Positions 32,378 through 41,347 of a DNA stretch of 64,000 nt are shown here, in pieces. This stretch comes from Acidaminobacterium chupaoyuni. Lineage in GTDB: Bacteria > Bacillota > Clostridia > Oscillospirales > Butyricicoccaceae. The position numbers and the translations under genes are program-made. How positions within the stretch are numbered: position 1 is the first letter of the stretch; the number at the start of each line of letters is the position of its first letter. The notes below the pieces were generated by a model, which saw only the letters and a list, made by a program, of their open reading frames with translations, searched no databases and was not told where the DNA came from. The stretch is taken from the NCBI GenBank assembly GCA_047936785.1, contig CP176394.1. One strand, 5' to 3'.

Positions 32378-33268
32378 ATGCACGAAATCGAAATTTACCG
32401 GCAGATTATTGCCAGCTGTGATGAAGCTTTGCGCGATGTGTTTCTTCGCCGTATGGAAGCTTCAATCAGCATCGCCCGTTCAAAGCTCGACCGCGGAGAA
32501 CCGCTTTATGACGCCGCGCATGAAAAAGAGCTTTTAGATTCCATGTCGCGCGGGCTGCCCCCCGAATTGGCGCTGAAGGCGCGGATGCTCTGGAAATCGC
32601 TGCTTCGCATGAGCCGCAACCGCCAATGCCGCGTTTTTCTGGAACTGGATGAATCGCTGAAGCTCTGGCATGAAGATTTTCTTTCTTCCGCCGCCCCCCA
32701 GGGCCCCTGCTGCTGCACAGCCGGTGCTTCCGCCGATGTAAAAAACGCCCTGCATGCCGAACCGCTGATCGTTTCAAGCCCCGAAGCCGGGCTGGATCTG
32801 GTGAAAGAAGGCAAAGCCGAATGGTGCGCCGTTCCGCTGAGCGGGTTTTATAAAACCGACTGGCTTTATGATTTTCTCAATGACAAACAGCTTTATCTCA
32901 ACGAGATCGTTCCGCTGCGCGAAGATGCGTTTCTGGCGGTCATTTCAAGAAAGCTGATCCACGACCCCAGCCGCGATGAAGTGATCTGCGCGGTGTTCAA
33001 CATGCCTTCCGAAAGCGGCTCGCTGGCCTATGCCCTTTCTATTCTGGCCGACAACAAACAAAACATGGAATTTTTGCATATGCAGAAAAAAGATGACGCC
33101 GACGATATGCATCAGTTCTTCCTTTATCTTGATTTTGACGGCTGCCTGAGCAGCATGGATACCCGCGCCGCCTTATATCAACTGCAAATGGAGATGCCCT
33201 ATTTCCGCATCGTGGGCTGCCGCCGCGCTGTGGATCTGGTGGGCGCAGGGTCTTCCGCGGCGAAATGA
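32378..33268 (+). CDS. Shortened P-protein: chorismate mutase, partial prephenate dehydratase, ACT
   Basis: A 296-residue protein laid out like the bifunctional P-protein PheA but about 80 residues shorter. Residues about 1-95 resemble an AroQ-type chorismate mutase helix bundle. About 110-195 match only the first lobe of prephenate dehydratase (VKEGKAEWCAVPLSGFYKTDWLYDFL corresponds to the usual EKG..YGVLPIENS..G.V..VYDL). The second lobe and the catalytic TRF motif are absent. From about 200, VICAVFNMPSESGSLAYALS begins an ACT domain. The frame is unbroken and GGAGG precedes the ATG, so this looks like a real protein that has lost dehydratase activity, perhaps a phenylalanine-sensing mutase or a regulator. 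Confidence 0.7.
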   Translation: MHEIEIYRQIIASCDEALRDVFLRRMEASISIARSKLDRGEPLYDAAHEKELLDSMSRGLPPELALKARMLWKSLLRMSRNRQCRVFLELDESLKLWHEDFLSSAAPQGPCCCTAGASADVKNALHAEPLIVSSPEAGLDLVKEGKAEWCAVPLSGFYKTDWLYDFLNDKQLYLNEIVPLREDAFLAVISRKLIHDPSRDEVICAVFNMPSESGSLAYALSILADNKQNMEFLHMQKKDDADDMHQFFLYLDFDGCLSSMDTRAALYQLQMEMPYFRIVGCRRAVDLVGAGSSAAK

Positions 33269-33284
33269 TTTTTGTTTCAAAAAG

Positions 33285-33326
33285 CAAAAAGCTCTTGCGA
33301 GAAATTTCTCGCAAGAGCTTTTATTT
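33285..33326. terminator. Bidirectional terminator between converging genes
   Basis: AAAAAGCTCTTGCGAG pairs with CTCGCAAGAGCTTTT around AAATTT, between the P-protein-like gene and sdaAA. Confidence 0.9.
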
Positions 33327-33364
33327 TTATGCTTTGATTGCCCGGCCCTTCAAAAGAGACGGCC

Positions 33365-34237
33365 TTAATATTGCAGGCGGCGTTTCGCGCTGATGCCCGT
33401 TTGGGTGATGGCCAAGCCGCCCTCGGCCGTTTCGCGCACAGCAGCCGGCATATTGACGCCGATCTGATACATCGCGTCGATCACTTCATCGGGCGGGATG
33501 AAGCTTTCGATGCCCGCCAGCGCCATATCCGCCGCCGCGATGGCGAAGGTGGCATAAATGCCGTTGCGCTTGACGCAGGGAACTTCCACCAGACCCGCCA
33601 CCGGGTCGCAGGCGAGGCCCAGACAGTTTTTCAGCGCCAGCGTGGCCGCTTGTGTGCATTGTTTGGGGGTTCCGCCCATCATTTCGCAAAGCGCCGCGGC
33701 AGCCATGGCCGCCGCCGTTCCGCATTCCGCCTGGCATCCGCCCGCGGCGCCGGAAATCGTGGCTCTGGTGGCCACCACGCCGCCGATCCCGCCGGCGGTG
33801 ATCAGGCCGTTGACAGCCTCGCGGTCGCTCAAGCCGAATTCTTCCTGCGCGGCGATCACAACGCCCGGCAGAATTCCCGACGATCCGCAGGTGGGCGCCG
33901 CCACGATCACGCCCATCGAGGCGTTATATTCCGATGTGCCCAGCGCATAAGACATGGCTTTCGCTTCCAGCGAGCCCAACAAATTTTTATGGTTTTTATA
34001 GTGGCGGTAATATTTTGCCGCATCGCCGCCCGTCAGGCCGCTGATGGATTTCACTTCGGAAGAGATGCCGCCATAGGCCGCTTCTTTCATCACGCGGTAA
34101 CTTTCTTCCACGCGCGCATGCAGCTCTTCTTCTGTCAGGTTGCTGTCGGCCTGTTCTTCTTTCAAAACGACCTGCCAGATGGTCATATTGTTTTTTGCCG
34201 CTTCATCCAAAATATAATCGATGCTTGGAATATCCAT
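33365..34237 (-). CDS. sdaAA: L-serine dehydratase, iron-sulfur, alpha subunit
   Basis: A 290-residue catalytic subunit that deaminates L-serine to pyruvate with a [4Fe-4S] cluster. Cluster cysteines are visible in CGSSGILPGVV, GGCQAECGTAAAM and GLACDPVAGLVEVPC. Lies 14 bases behind the beta subunit gene. AGGTGA precedes the ATG. Part of an amino-acid catabolism operon with the GDH homologue. Confidence 0.95.
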   Translation of the reverse strand: MDIPSIDYILDEAAKNNMTIWQVVLKEEQADSNLTEEELHARVEESYRVMKEAAYGGISSEVKSISGLTGGDAAKYYRHYKNHKNLLGSLEAKAMSYALGTSEYNASMGVIVAAPTCGSSGILPGVVIAAQEEFGLSDREAVNGLITAGGIGGVVATRATISGAAGGCQAECGTAAAMAAAALCEMMGGTPKQCTQAATLALKNCLGLACDPVAGLVEVPCVKRNGIYATFAIAAADMALAGIESFIPPDEVIDAMYQIGVNMPAAVRETAEGGLAITQTGISAKRRLQY

Positions 34238-34251
34238 TCAGTCACCTCGTT

Positions 34252-34914
34252 TTAAAATTTGGGCATGGAGATCACGCGCAGAACATCCTGGATCTTGCGC
34301 ATGGCCTCCATTGTTTTTTCATCTACCTTTGTGTCGTTTTCGATCACCGTGATCACATCGCCTTCGCGCTTGGTTCTGTTGAGGCGCAGGTTGCCGATAT
34401 TATAACCGGCCTGATTCAGGGTCATGGCAATGTTGGCCAAAACGCCCGGCGAATCTTTATGCACCACAAGCAGCGTATCCATCAGGCAGGAAGCTTCCAT
34501 GGGAAAACCGTTGAGTTCCTGAATGCGGATCTGCCCGCCGCCGATGGAAGCGCCCCGTAAAGTAATGCTTTTTGTCTTTCCCGAGGCTTCGATCTTCAAA
34601 GTGTTGGGATGATACCGCGCTTCTTCTGCGGTGAAAAATTCATATTTCATGCCGCGAAACTGCGCCAGCTGCAAGCTCTCGCGAATCTTGACATTTTCGG
34701 TGTTGAAACCCAGAAGACCGCCCACCACCGCTTTATCGGTGCCGTGGCCGCGATAGGTATCGGCGAAGGAGCCATAAAAAGTGATCTTCGCCGTTTTGAC
34801 CTCTTCCCCTAAAATCGTGCGCGCCGCAAGCCCAATGCGCACAGCGCCGGCCGTATGGGAACTGGATGGCCCCACCGTGATGGGTCCTAAAATATCAAAC
34901 ATACTAATGCTCAT
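34252..34914 (-). CDS. sdaAB: L-serine dehydratase, iron-sulfur, beta subunit
   Basis: A 220-residue partner of SdaAA. The N-terminal part has GPSSSHTAGAVRIG, the conserved serine-rich loop. The C-terminal 75 residues form an ACT domain (LLVVHKDSPGVLANIAMTLN). Two-subunit form as in Clostridia and Bacillus. GGGAGG precedes the ATG. Follows the GDH homologue by 27 bases. Confidence 0.95.
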   Translation of the reverse strand: MSISMFDILGPITVGPSSSHTAGAVRIGLAARTILGEEVKTAKITFYGSFADTYRGHGTDKAVVGGLLGFNTENVKIRESLQLAQFRGMKYEFFTAEEARYHPNTLKIEASGKTKSITLRGASIGGGQIRIQELNGFPMEASCLMDTLLVVHKDSPGVLANIAMTLNQAGYNIGNLRLNRTKREGDVITVIENDTKVDEKTMEAMRKIQDVLRVISMPKF

Positions 34915-34941
34915 ATAGCACCTCCCGCTGCGCCTTACCGA

Positions 34942-36195
34942 TTATGGGAAAATTCCGCGAATTTTTTTTGCTCTGACGACTTTATCCAGCGCCAGAGAAT
35001 AAGCGCTCATTCTTAATGAAATATGGTTCATATGCGCCATTTCATAAACATCGTCGAAGGCTTTTAAAATGACCTGCCGCATCATGCGGCTCACTTCATC
35101 ACCATCCCACATCAGCGACTGGATATTCTGCACCCATTCGAAATAAGAAACGATCATGCCGCCGGCGTTGGCCAGAATATCCGGCACGACTGTGATGCCG
35201 CGGCGCTCTAAAATTTCATCCGCTTCCACCGTTGTGGGGCAATGGGCGCCTTCAATGATGATCTTCGCCTGAATGGCTTCGGCGTTCTCGGCATTGATCT
35301 GGCATTCCAGCGCGGCAGGCACCAGCAGATCACATTCCATTTCCAGCAGTTCCCGGCAAGAGATATGCTCCACGCCGTCATCCTGAAAATCGCAAAGCAG
35401 GCCGCCGCTCTGCATATGTTCCAAAACGCTGGGGATATGCAGCCCTGTGCGGCAGGCAATGGCGCCCGTGATATCGCCCACGGCAGAAATGCGGATGCCT
35501 TCGTTATACATTTGGCGGGCGGTGGCGGCGCCCACTTTGCCCATGCCAAGGATCACGGCGCTGGTCAGCTCCACGGGTTTTTTCAGGCGCTTCAGCAGCT
35601 CGCGCGTTACATAAACAAGGCCGCGGGCCGGCGCTTCTTCCGCGCCCATGGAACCGCCCAGATCCAGCGGCTTCCCCGTGACGATGCCATGCACGGCATA
35701 ACCTTTCATCATGCTGTAGGTATCCATGATCCAGCCCATCATCTCTTCGTTTGTGTTCACATCGGGTGCGGGGATATCCTGCATCGGCCCGATGAACGGA
35801 AGGATCATGGCCGTATAGCGGCGCGTCAGCTTTTTGATCTCTTCGTGAGATAACTCTTTCACATCCACATTGACGCCGCCGTAAGCCCCGCCGAAGGGGA
35901 TATTCGTCAGCGCACATTGCAGCGTTGTGACCCCCGCCATGGCGCGCATCACATCTTCATTCACATCGGTATGATAGCGAACACCGCCCTTGCAGGGCCC
36001 GCGCATGCTGCAATGCTGCACACGGTAGCCTTCGAAAAGGCGCACTTTCCCGTTATCCATCTCCACCGGGATGGATACTTTCAGCTCACGCTCGGGATAT
36101 TTCACAAACTCATACGCAACTTCATCCAGATTCATTTGTTTGGCTGTCTTATCCAGCATTTTCACAAAATTGCTGTAAGGGTTTTGATCTGCCAT
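34942..36195 (-). CDS. Glutamate dehydrogenase homologue with altered active site
   Basis: A 417-residue protein with the full Glu/Leu/Phe/Val dehydrogenase fold: an N-terminal substrate domain and a C-terminal NAD domain (ILGMGKVGAATARQM). The lysine in GPCKGGVR is kept (Lys69), and the aspartate of IPAPDVNTN is kept. But the lysine normally found in the MTxKxA helix is Gln93 (TTLQCAL), and the catalytic lysine of PxGGxKGG is Tyr105 (PFGGAYGGVNVD). Without these, normal oxidative deamination is doubtful. The start at 36195 matches the family N-terminus; ATGs at 36204 and 36219 are also in frame and none has a strong site. Heads an operon with sdaAB-sdaAA. It may be a regulatory or differently acting paralogue. 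Confidence 0.85.
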   Translation of the reverse strand: MADQNPYSNFVKMLDKTAKQMNLDEVAYEFVKYPERELKVSIPVEMDNGKVRLFEGYRVQHCSMRGPCKGGVRYHTDVNEDVMRAMAGVTTLQCALTNIPFGGAYGGVNVDVKELSHEEIKKLTRRYTAMILPFIGPMQDIPAPDVNTNEEMMGWIMDTYSMMKGYAVHGIVTGKPLDLGGSMGAEEAPARGLVYVTRELLKRLKKPVELTSAVILGMGKVGAATARQMYNEGIRISAVGDITGAIACRTGLHIPSVLEHMQSGGLLCDFQDDGVEHISCRELLEMECDLLVPAALECQINAENAEAIQAKIIIEGAHCPTTVEADEILERRGITVVPDILANAGGMIVSYFEWVQNIQSLMWDGDEVSRMMRQVILKAFDDVYEMAHMNHISLRMSAYSLALDKVVRAKKIRGIFP

Positions 36196-36302
36196 CTTCG
36201 TCATCTCGTTTCTTTGCATAAATTTTTCATACTTTTTTGGCCATTATGCTCATTTTTTGTTCTTTTCTGTTTCTTTGGCCCGTTTCCGATGAATTCTATT
36301 TT

Positions 36303-36331
36303 ATTATAAACAATTTTTCGTTTTCTTACAA
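36303..36331 (-). promoter_or_regulatory. Sigma-A promoter of the GDH homologue-sdaAB-sdaAA operon
   Basis: TTGTAA (36326-36331) and TATAAT (36303-36308) on the minus strand are 17 bases apart, leaving a leader of roughly 100 bases. Confidence 0.8.
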
Positions 36332-36413
36332 CCCGGTGCTTTTGTGCGATATGCTATATTTATACCGGTTTTATTGTGCGTTTTATCTTTGCTTATCTGT
36401 TTCTGCACGATTT

Positions 36414-36450
36414 GAAAAAAGCGCCGCGGAAGAATGTTCTTCCGCGGCGC
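36414..36450 (-). terminator. Terminator of dgt-dnaG-rpoD
   Basis: GCGCCGCGGAAGAA pairs perfectly with TTCTTCCGCGGCGC, followed on the minus strand by TTTTTT, 24 bases past the rpoD stop. Confidence 0.92.
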
Positions 36451-36473
36451 CTGGAAAGACGATCAGGTTTTCA

Positions 36474-37652
36474 CTAATTGAGAAAATCCTTCAATTTTTT
36501 CGAGCGGCTGGGGTGGCGCAGTTTACGCAGCGCTTTTGCTTCGATCTGGCGGATTCTTTCGCGGGTGACATTGAATTCCTTGCCCACTTCTTCCAAAGTG
36601 CGTGTTCTGCCGTCTTCAATGCCGAAGCGCAGGCGCAGCACCTTTTCTTCGCGGGGGGTCAGGGTCTTCAAAACTTCCACAAGCTGTTCTTTCAGCAGGG
36701 TGAAGGAAGCTACCTCCGCGGGTTCCGGCGCGTCTTCATCCTGGATGAAATCGCCCAGATGGCTGTCTTCTTCTTCGCCGATGGGGGTTTCAAGCGAAAC
36801 GGGTTCCTGCGCGATCTTCAGGATCTCACGCACTTTTTCGGCGGGGATGCCCATTTCTTCGGCGATCTCTTCGGGCGAAGGATCATGCCCCAGTTCCTGC
36901 AGCAGCTGGCGGGAAACGCGGATGACCTTATTGATGGTTTCCACCATGTGCACAGGGATGCGGATGGTTCTGGCCTGATCGGCGATGGCGCGGGTGATGG
37001 CCTGACGGATCCACCATGTGGCGTAGGTGGAAAATTTATAACCCTTGGTGTAATCGAATTTTTCCACGGCCTTGATAAGGCCCAGGTTGCCTTCCTGGAT
37101 CAGATCAAGGAACAGCATGCCGCGGCCCACATAACGCTTGGCAATGGAAACCACCAAACGCAGGTTGGCTTCGGCCAAACGCTGTTTTGCCTTTTCATCG
37201 CCTTCCAGCATCCGCTTGGCCAGCTCGATCTCTTCATCGGAAGAAAGCAGATCCACTTTGCCGATCTCTTTCAGATACATGCGAACCGGGTCATCAATGG
37301 CCAGCCCTTCCGCCAGAGCGCTAGGGTCGGGCACTTCTTCTTCGGGCAGATCGACCAATTCTTTGAAATCGGGGTCTTCCTCATCCAACAGCGGAATTTC
37401 GACCAATGCTTCTTCGTCTTCTTCCATCGGCAGCTCGATGCCCGAATGCTCAAGCAGCTCATAAAGCTTATCCTGCTGTTTATTATCCAGTTCCAATTCG
37501 TCGATCAGGGTGTTCAGCTCTTTGGAAGTGACTTTATTGCCGTGTTTCTTGGCGTTTTCCAACAGATCTTTCAGCATCTGCTGTTTTTTCATTCCGTTGT
37601 TTTCCTGTTCCGCCCCGGTGTTTTCATTGTTGGCGTTGATCTTTTCCGTCAT
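36474..37652 (-). CDS. rpoD: Primary sigma factor RpoD (sigma-A)
   Basis: A 392-residue housekeeping sigma factor. Region 1.1 is acidic (about residues 30-110). Region 1.2/2 follows with DPVRMYLKEIGKVDLLS and the core-binding and -10 recognition block GLIKAVEKFDYTKGYKFSTYATWWIRQAI. Region 4 ends with TLEEVGKEFNVTRERIRQIE, the -35 reading helix. GGAGG precedes the ATG, two bases after dnaG ends. Its consensus explains the TTGACA/TATAAT promoters seen in this window. Confidence 0.98.
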   Translation of the reverse strand: MTEKINANNENTGAEQENNGMKKQQMLKDLLENAKKHGNKVTSKELNTLIDELELDNKQQDKLYELLEHSGIELPMEEDEEALVEIPLLDEEDPDFKELVDLPEEEVPDPSALAEGLAIDDPVRMYLKEIGKVDLLSSDEEIELAKRMLEGDEKAKQRLAEANLRLVVSIAKRYVGRGMLFLDLIQEGNLGLIKAVEKFDYTKGYKFSTYATWWIRQAITRAIADQARTIRIPVHMVETINKVIRVSRQLLQELGHDPSPEEIAEEMGIPAEKVREILKIAQEPVSLETPIGEEEDSHLGDFIQDEDAPEPAEVASFTLLKEQLVEVLKTLTPREEKVLRLRFGIEDGRTRTLEEVGKEFNVTRERIRQIEAKALRKLRHPSRSKKLKDFLN

Positions 37653-37654
37653 TC

Positions 37655-39415
37655 TTACATTCCTCCACGATGCTCTTGCTGCCGGCGGCGCACCGCTGCC
37701 TGCAGCAGGTCTTGTTCATCTTCATTTTGTTTTTTTATATATTCAAATTTGATCACAGAAATATAATCTTCCAGCTCTTGCCCCGGATTTTCCGAGCGCA
37801 CGCTTTGAGAAGCGATCTTTGTGAGCAAATCACTTTCATCCTGCGTCAGATCGGTCAAACAAGCGGCCAGTGAAATTTCGCCGCCCTGCTGCCGCCGCTG
37901 CAGCACGCCTGCATATACTTTTGCCAGAAAAGGGGATGAAAATTCTTCGGGCGCAATGGTTTCCGCGGCTTTTTTCAGCAATTCTTCATCGGAAAACACA
38001 AGCCCCAGTAATTTTTCTTCACAGCGCGCCGAACGCAGGTTTTCATAACGCAGTTCTTTCTGCGCAGGCTGATAGCCGCGCACAGTATTTTTGGCGCTCT
38101 GTTCCTCTTGTTTTTTATCGCGTTTTCGGTTCATGCGCAAGGTTCGGCGGATCTCATCCATCATGGCCTGATGGGAAACCCCCGCTTCGCGGGCCACGCT
38201 TCTGCCCGAGATCTCGCGCTGCACTTCGCTGGGGATCGCCGCCAAAAGCCGCGCCGCCGCCTGCAAATAACCCACCTTGCCCTCATCGGTTTCCAAATCA
38301 TATTTCGATTTGAGCACCAGAAGTTTATATTCGATATCGGTGTTGGTTTGAGTGAGCAGCTTTTCGAACCCGTCAGCCCCGTTTTTTTTGATGAATTCAT
38401 CGGGGTCTTTCGCGCCCGTCACCCTTAAAACGCGAACCTTCATGCCCGCCCTGTTCAAGATATCAATGGCGCGCTGAGCGGCTTTTTTGCCCGCTTCGTC
38501 GCTGTCATAGCAGATGACCGCTTCCGTTTTCCCGCGGGAAGCCATCAGCCGCGCCTGATCTTCTGTCAGCGAGGTGCCCAGCGAGGCCACCGCGCAATCG
38601 AACCCCGCCTGATGCAGAGCGATCACATCCATATATCCTTCGGCCAGAATAAAATAATCGCGCTTTGTTCTTTTGGCGAAATTCATGGCGAACAGGTTGC
38701 GGCTTTTATTGAAAATGGGCGTATCGGAAGAATTGAGATATTTCGGCAGGGAATCATCCATCACGCGGCCGCCGAAGGCAATGACATTGCCCTTGATATC
38801 GATGATCGGGAACATCACGCGATTGCGGAAACGATCATAAACGCCGCCGCTTTGGTTTTTCACCACCAGCCCCGCCGCCAAAAGTTCTTCTTTGGTGAAG
38901 CCTTTTTCGGCCATGGCTTTGATCAGATGATCCCATCCATCGGGCGCAAACCCCAGCCCGAAATGGCGGATCGTGCCCACGGTCATGCCGCGTTTTCTCA
39001 GATATTCAAGCCCTTTTGCCCCCTGCGGCTGCTGCAGCTGGGCCGCATAAAACCGGGCGGCTTCGGTGGAAAGTTCCACAAGCCTTTGCCTGCGCCGCCG
39101 CGCGGAAGCTTCGCCGAAATTTTCTTCGGGCATTTCCATGCCCGCGATCTCTGCCAAAAAGCGCACCGCTTCGATAAAAGTGAAATTCTCGATGCGCATG
39201 ATGAAATTGATGACCCCGCCACCGGCGCCGCAGCCAAAGCAATGATAGATCTGTTTTTCGCGATTGACCGAAAAAGAAGGCGTTTTTTCGCTGTGGAATG
39301 GGCATACGCCAAAATAATTGGATCCGCTTTTTTTCAAGCTGACATATCGTGAAACGATATCATAAATATCGCATCTTGCCACCAGCTCGTCGAGAAAGCT
39401 TTCGGGCAGCGCCAT
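37655..39415 (-). CDS. dnaG: DNA primase
   Basis: A 586-residue primase that makes RNA primers for replication. The N-terminal CHC2 zinc finger is complete (CPFHSEKTPSF and YHCFGCGAGG, about residues 38-65). The TOPRIM catalytic domain lies about residues 255-340 (FILAEGYMDVIALHQAG and VICYDSDEAGKKA). The C-terminal helicase-binding region is present. AGGAGG precedes the ATG. Middle gene of the macromolecular synthesis operon. Confidence 0.98.
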   Translation of the reverse strand: MALPESFLDELVARCDIYDIVSRYVSLKKSGSNYFGVCPFHSEKTPSFSVNREKQIYHCFGCGAGGGVINFIMRIENFTFIEAVRFLAEIAGMEMPEENFGEASARRRRQRLVELSTEAARFYAAQLQQPQGAKGLEYLRKRGMTVGTIRHFGLGFAPDGWDHLIKAMAEKGFTKEELLAAGLVVKNQSGGVYDRFRNRVMFPIIDIKGNVIAFGGRVMDDSLPKYLNSSDTPIFNKSRNLFAMNFAKRTKRDYFILAEGYMDVIALHQAGFDCAVASLGTSLTEDQARLMASRGKTEAVICYDSDEAGKKAAQRAIDILNRAGMKVRVLRVTGAKDPDEFIKKNGADGFEKLLTQTNTDIEYKLLVLKSKYDLETDEGKVGYLQAAARLLAAIPSEVQREISGRSVAREAGVSHQAMMDEIRRTLRMNRKRDKKQEEQSAKNTVRGYQPAQKELRYENLRSARCEEKLLGLVFSDEELLKKAAETIAPEEFSSPFLAKVYAGVLQRRQQGGEISLAACLTDLTQDESDLLTKIASQSVRSENPGQELEDYISVIKFEYIKKQNEDEQDLLQAAVRRRQQEHRGGM

Positions 39416-39432
39416 GGAATTCCTCCTTTTCT

Positions 39433-40443
39433 TCAGACCTTGCTCCAGCTTTTGGGGATAAACAGTTCATGAAAAACCGCCACCGCAAAACGATCGCTCA
39501 TGCCCGCCACATAATCACAGGCGGCGCGTTCCACGCTTTCGCGCATGGCGATCTGCATATATTCCGGCGGAAGATCATCCGGCTCTTCCGCGAAATGTTC
39601 GTATAAAATCGAAACAATGCGTTTGCCTTTGCCTTCTTCCCCCTTTGCCACAGGGTTTTTATAGACATATTCGAACATGAAATCCCGCAGCTCCAGCATG
39701 GCTTCTTCGGTTTCTTCTTCCATCCCTATTTTTTGCTCGCGCAGAAAATAGGTCATCATCGCCCCCACCAGGCAATCGATGCGGGCGGATGTGGTTTCGC
39801 CCAGGTGGCGCAAAACGCCGGTGGGCAGATCGCCCGGCCGCAAAATTTCAGCCCGCAGGGCGTCATCGATATCATGGTTGATATAGGCGATGCGGTCGGC
39901 ATAATGCACGATGCGCCCTTCCAGCGTATCAGCCTTTTGCGCGCCGCTGTGGCAGACGATGCCGTTCCTCACCTCATAGGTCAGGTTCAGGCCGCTGCCG
40001 TTTTTTTCTAAAAAATCGATGACCCTCAGGCTTTGTTCGTTGTGGGCAAAACCCAGAGGGCATATTTCGTTGAGCGCCTTTTCGCCCGCATGACCAAAAG
40101 GCGTATGCCCTAAATCATGCCCTAAAGCGATGGCTTCTGTCAAGTCTTCATTTAATCCCAGTCCCCGCGCCACGGTTCGCGAGATCTGCGCCACTTCCAT
40201 GGTGTGGGTCATCCGCGTGCGGTAATGATCGCCTTCGGGCGATAAAAAAACCTGTGTTTTATCTTTCAGGCGCCGAAATGCCTTGCTGTGGATGATGCGG
40301 TCGCGGTCGCGCATGAAGCAGGTGCGGTATTCCGATTTTTCTTCGGGCCTCACCCTGCCTTTGGAAAGGCCGGCATGACTGGCCTGCGGCAGCAATGTCT
40401 GCCGTTCGATCTCTTCCAGCCGTTCCCGAACATTCATGGGCAC
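39433..40443 (-). CDS. dgt: dGTP triphosphohydrolase-like HD-domain protein
   Basis: A 336-residue HD-superfamily phosphohydrolase of the short dGTPase-like group found upstream of dnaG in Clostridia. Metal-binding residues are in HTMEVAQISRTVARGL and the IALGHDLGHTPFGHAGE block. It degrades dGTP or other dNTPs to nucleoside and triphosphate. GGGGG precedes the ATG. Ends 17 bases before dnaG. Its leader carries a tandem 13-base repeat. Confidence 0.93.
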   Translation of the reverse strand: MPMNVRERLEEIERQTLLPQASHAGLSKGRVRPEEKSEYRTCFMRDRDRIIHSKAFRRLKDKTQVFLSPEGDHYRTRMTHTMEVAQISRTVARGLGLNEDLTEAIALGHDLGHTPFGHAGEKALNEICPLGFAHNEQSLRVIDFLEKNGSGLNLTYEVRNGIVCHSGAQKADTLEGRIVHYADRIAYINHDIDDALRAEILRPGDLPTGVLRHLGETTSARIDCLVGAMMTYFLREQKIGMEEETEEAMLELRDFMFEYVYKNPVAKGEEGKGKRIVSILYEHFAEEPDDLPPEYMQIAMRESVERAACDYVAGMSDRFAVAVFHELFIPKSWSKV

Positions 40444-40458
40444 TTCCCCCTTTCGGCG

Positions 40459-40496
40459 CTCTTGCTATTAACTCTTGCTATTAACACTTGCATTAA
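40459..40496. repeat. Tandem 13-bp repeat in the dgt leader
   Basis: CTCTTGCTATTAA occurs at 40459-40471 and 40472-40484, followed by the related CACTTGCATTAA at 40485-40496. It lies 16 bases upstream of the dgt start, between a likely -10 element and the ribosome site. Confidence 0.8.
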
Positions 40497-40610
40497 TATA
40501 ATACGACAAAAGTTTCGGTTCTCCTCTTTTTCCAAAGATCTTTTTCAAAAAGCATCTTTCCGGCCGAAAACAGAAAAGCACTGAATTTTTTCTATCAGGC
40601 GGTTTTCACA

Positions 40611-40650
40611 AAAAAGATCAGCAGAAAGAAAAGCTCTTTCTGCCGATCTT
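40611..40650 (-). terminator. Terminator after yigZ
   Basis: AAGATC-GCAGAAAGA pairs with TCTTTCTGC-GATCTT with one bulge pair, followed by TTTTTT on the minus strand. Confidence 0.85.
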
Positions 40651-40689
40651 GCGCGCAGCAGCCGCCGCGCCGTATTTTTGAACTTTCAC

Positions 40690-41319
40690 TCAGGAAAGGC
40701 GTTTTGCAAAAAGCTGCACTTCTCCCGGTTCCGCTTTTAAAGTTCCGCCGCTGAGTTCTGTCAGCGAGGCCTGATAGCTTTCAAAACGATCCTGCGCCAT
40801 GCAAAGGGTCAAAGTGACTTCTTCGGCATAATCGGCGGCCGTTTCTTCCACTTCCTGCCGCGCGAACTGGGCCCGCACGGTTTCAAGCATGGCATAAGGG
40901 CAGCGCAGGGTGGCGAATCGATAGGGCCGCATCACCGCGATGCCCGCGGCATCCACCGCTATTTTTGCGCCCTTGGCATAGGCCCTTGTCAGGCCGCCCG
41001 CCCCCAACAGCACACCGCCGAAATAACGGGTGACCACGCAAAGCACATCATAAAGTTCTTCCCTTTTCAGCACCTCCAGCACAGGCATTCCGCCCGTGCC
41101 CTGCGGTTCGCCGTCATCGGAATAGCGCATCACGCGCCCTTCTTCCACAATATAGGCATAGACATTGTGGGAAGCATCCCAATATTTTTTCTGCATCTGT
41201 TTGATGATGCCCGCGGCTTCTTCGGCAGACTGCACTTTGAAAATATGGCCGATGAATCTGGATTTCTTTTCGATGAATTCATCGGCCGCTTCGGCGGCGG
41301 GCACTTTAAAATCGATCAT
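40690..41319 (-). CDS. yigZ: YigZ/IMPACT family protein
   Basis: A 209-residue protein of the UPF0029/IMPACT family. The N-terminal domain carries KKSRFIGHIFKVQSAEEA, DASHNVYAYIV and YSDDGEPQGTGGMPVLE. The C-terminal ferredoxin-like DUF1949 part follows from about residue 135. Cellular role is not firmly known; eukaryotic IMPACT regulates translation stress signalling. GGAG precedes the ATG. Third gene of MATE-hflX-yigZ, 28 bases after hflX. Confidence 0.93.
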   Translation of the reverse strand: MIDFKVPAAEAADEFIEKKSRFIGHIFKVQSAEEAAGIIKQMQKKYWDASHNVYAYIVEEGRVMRYSDDGEPQGTGGMPVLEVLKREELYDVLCVVTRYFGGVLLGAGGLTRAYAKGAKIAVDAAGIAVMRPYRFATLRCPYAMLETVRAQFARQEVEETAADYAEEVTLTLCMAQDRFESYQASLTELSGGTLKAEPGEVQLFAKRLS

Positions 41320-41347
41320 AGCATCTCCGTTTTATCCCAGAGCTTTT

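Noticed and set aside
32378..33268. Frameshift as the cause of the missing dehydratase lobe
   Set aside because: The ACT domain continues in the same frame, and no TRF-containing segment was found in other frames nearby, so an internal deletion fits better.
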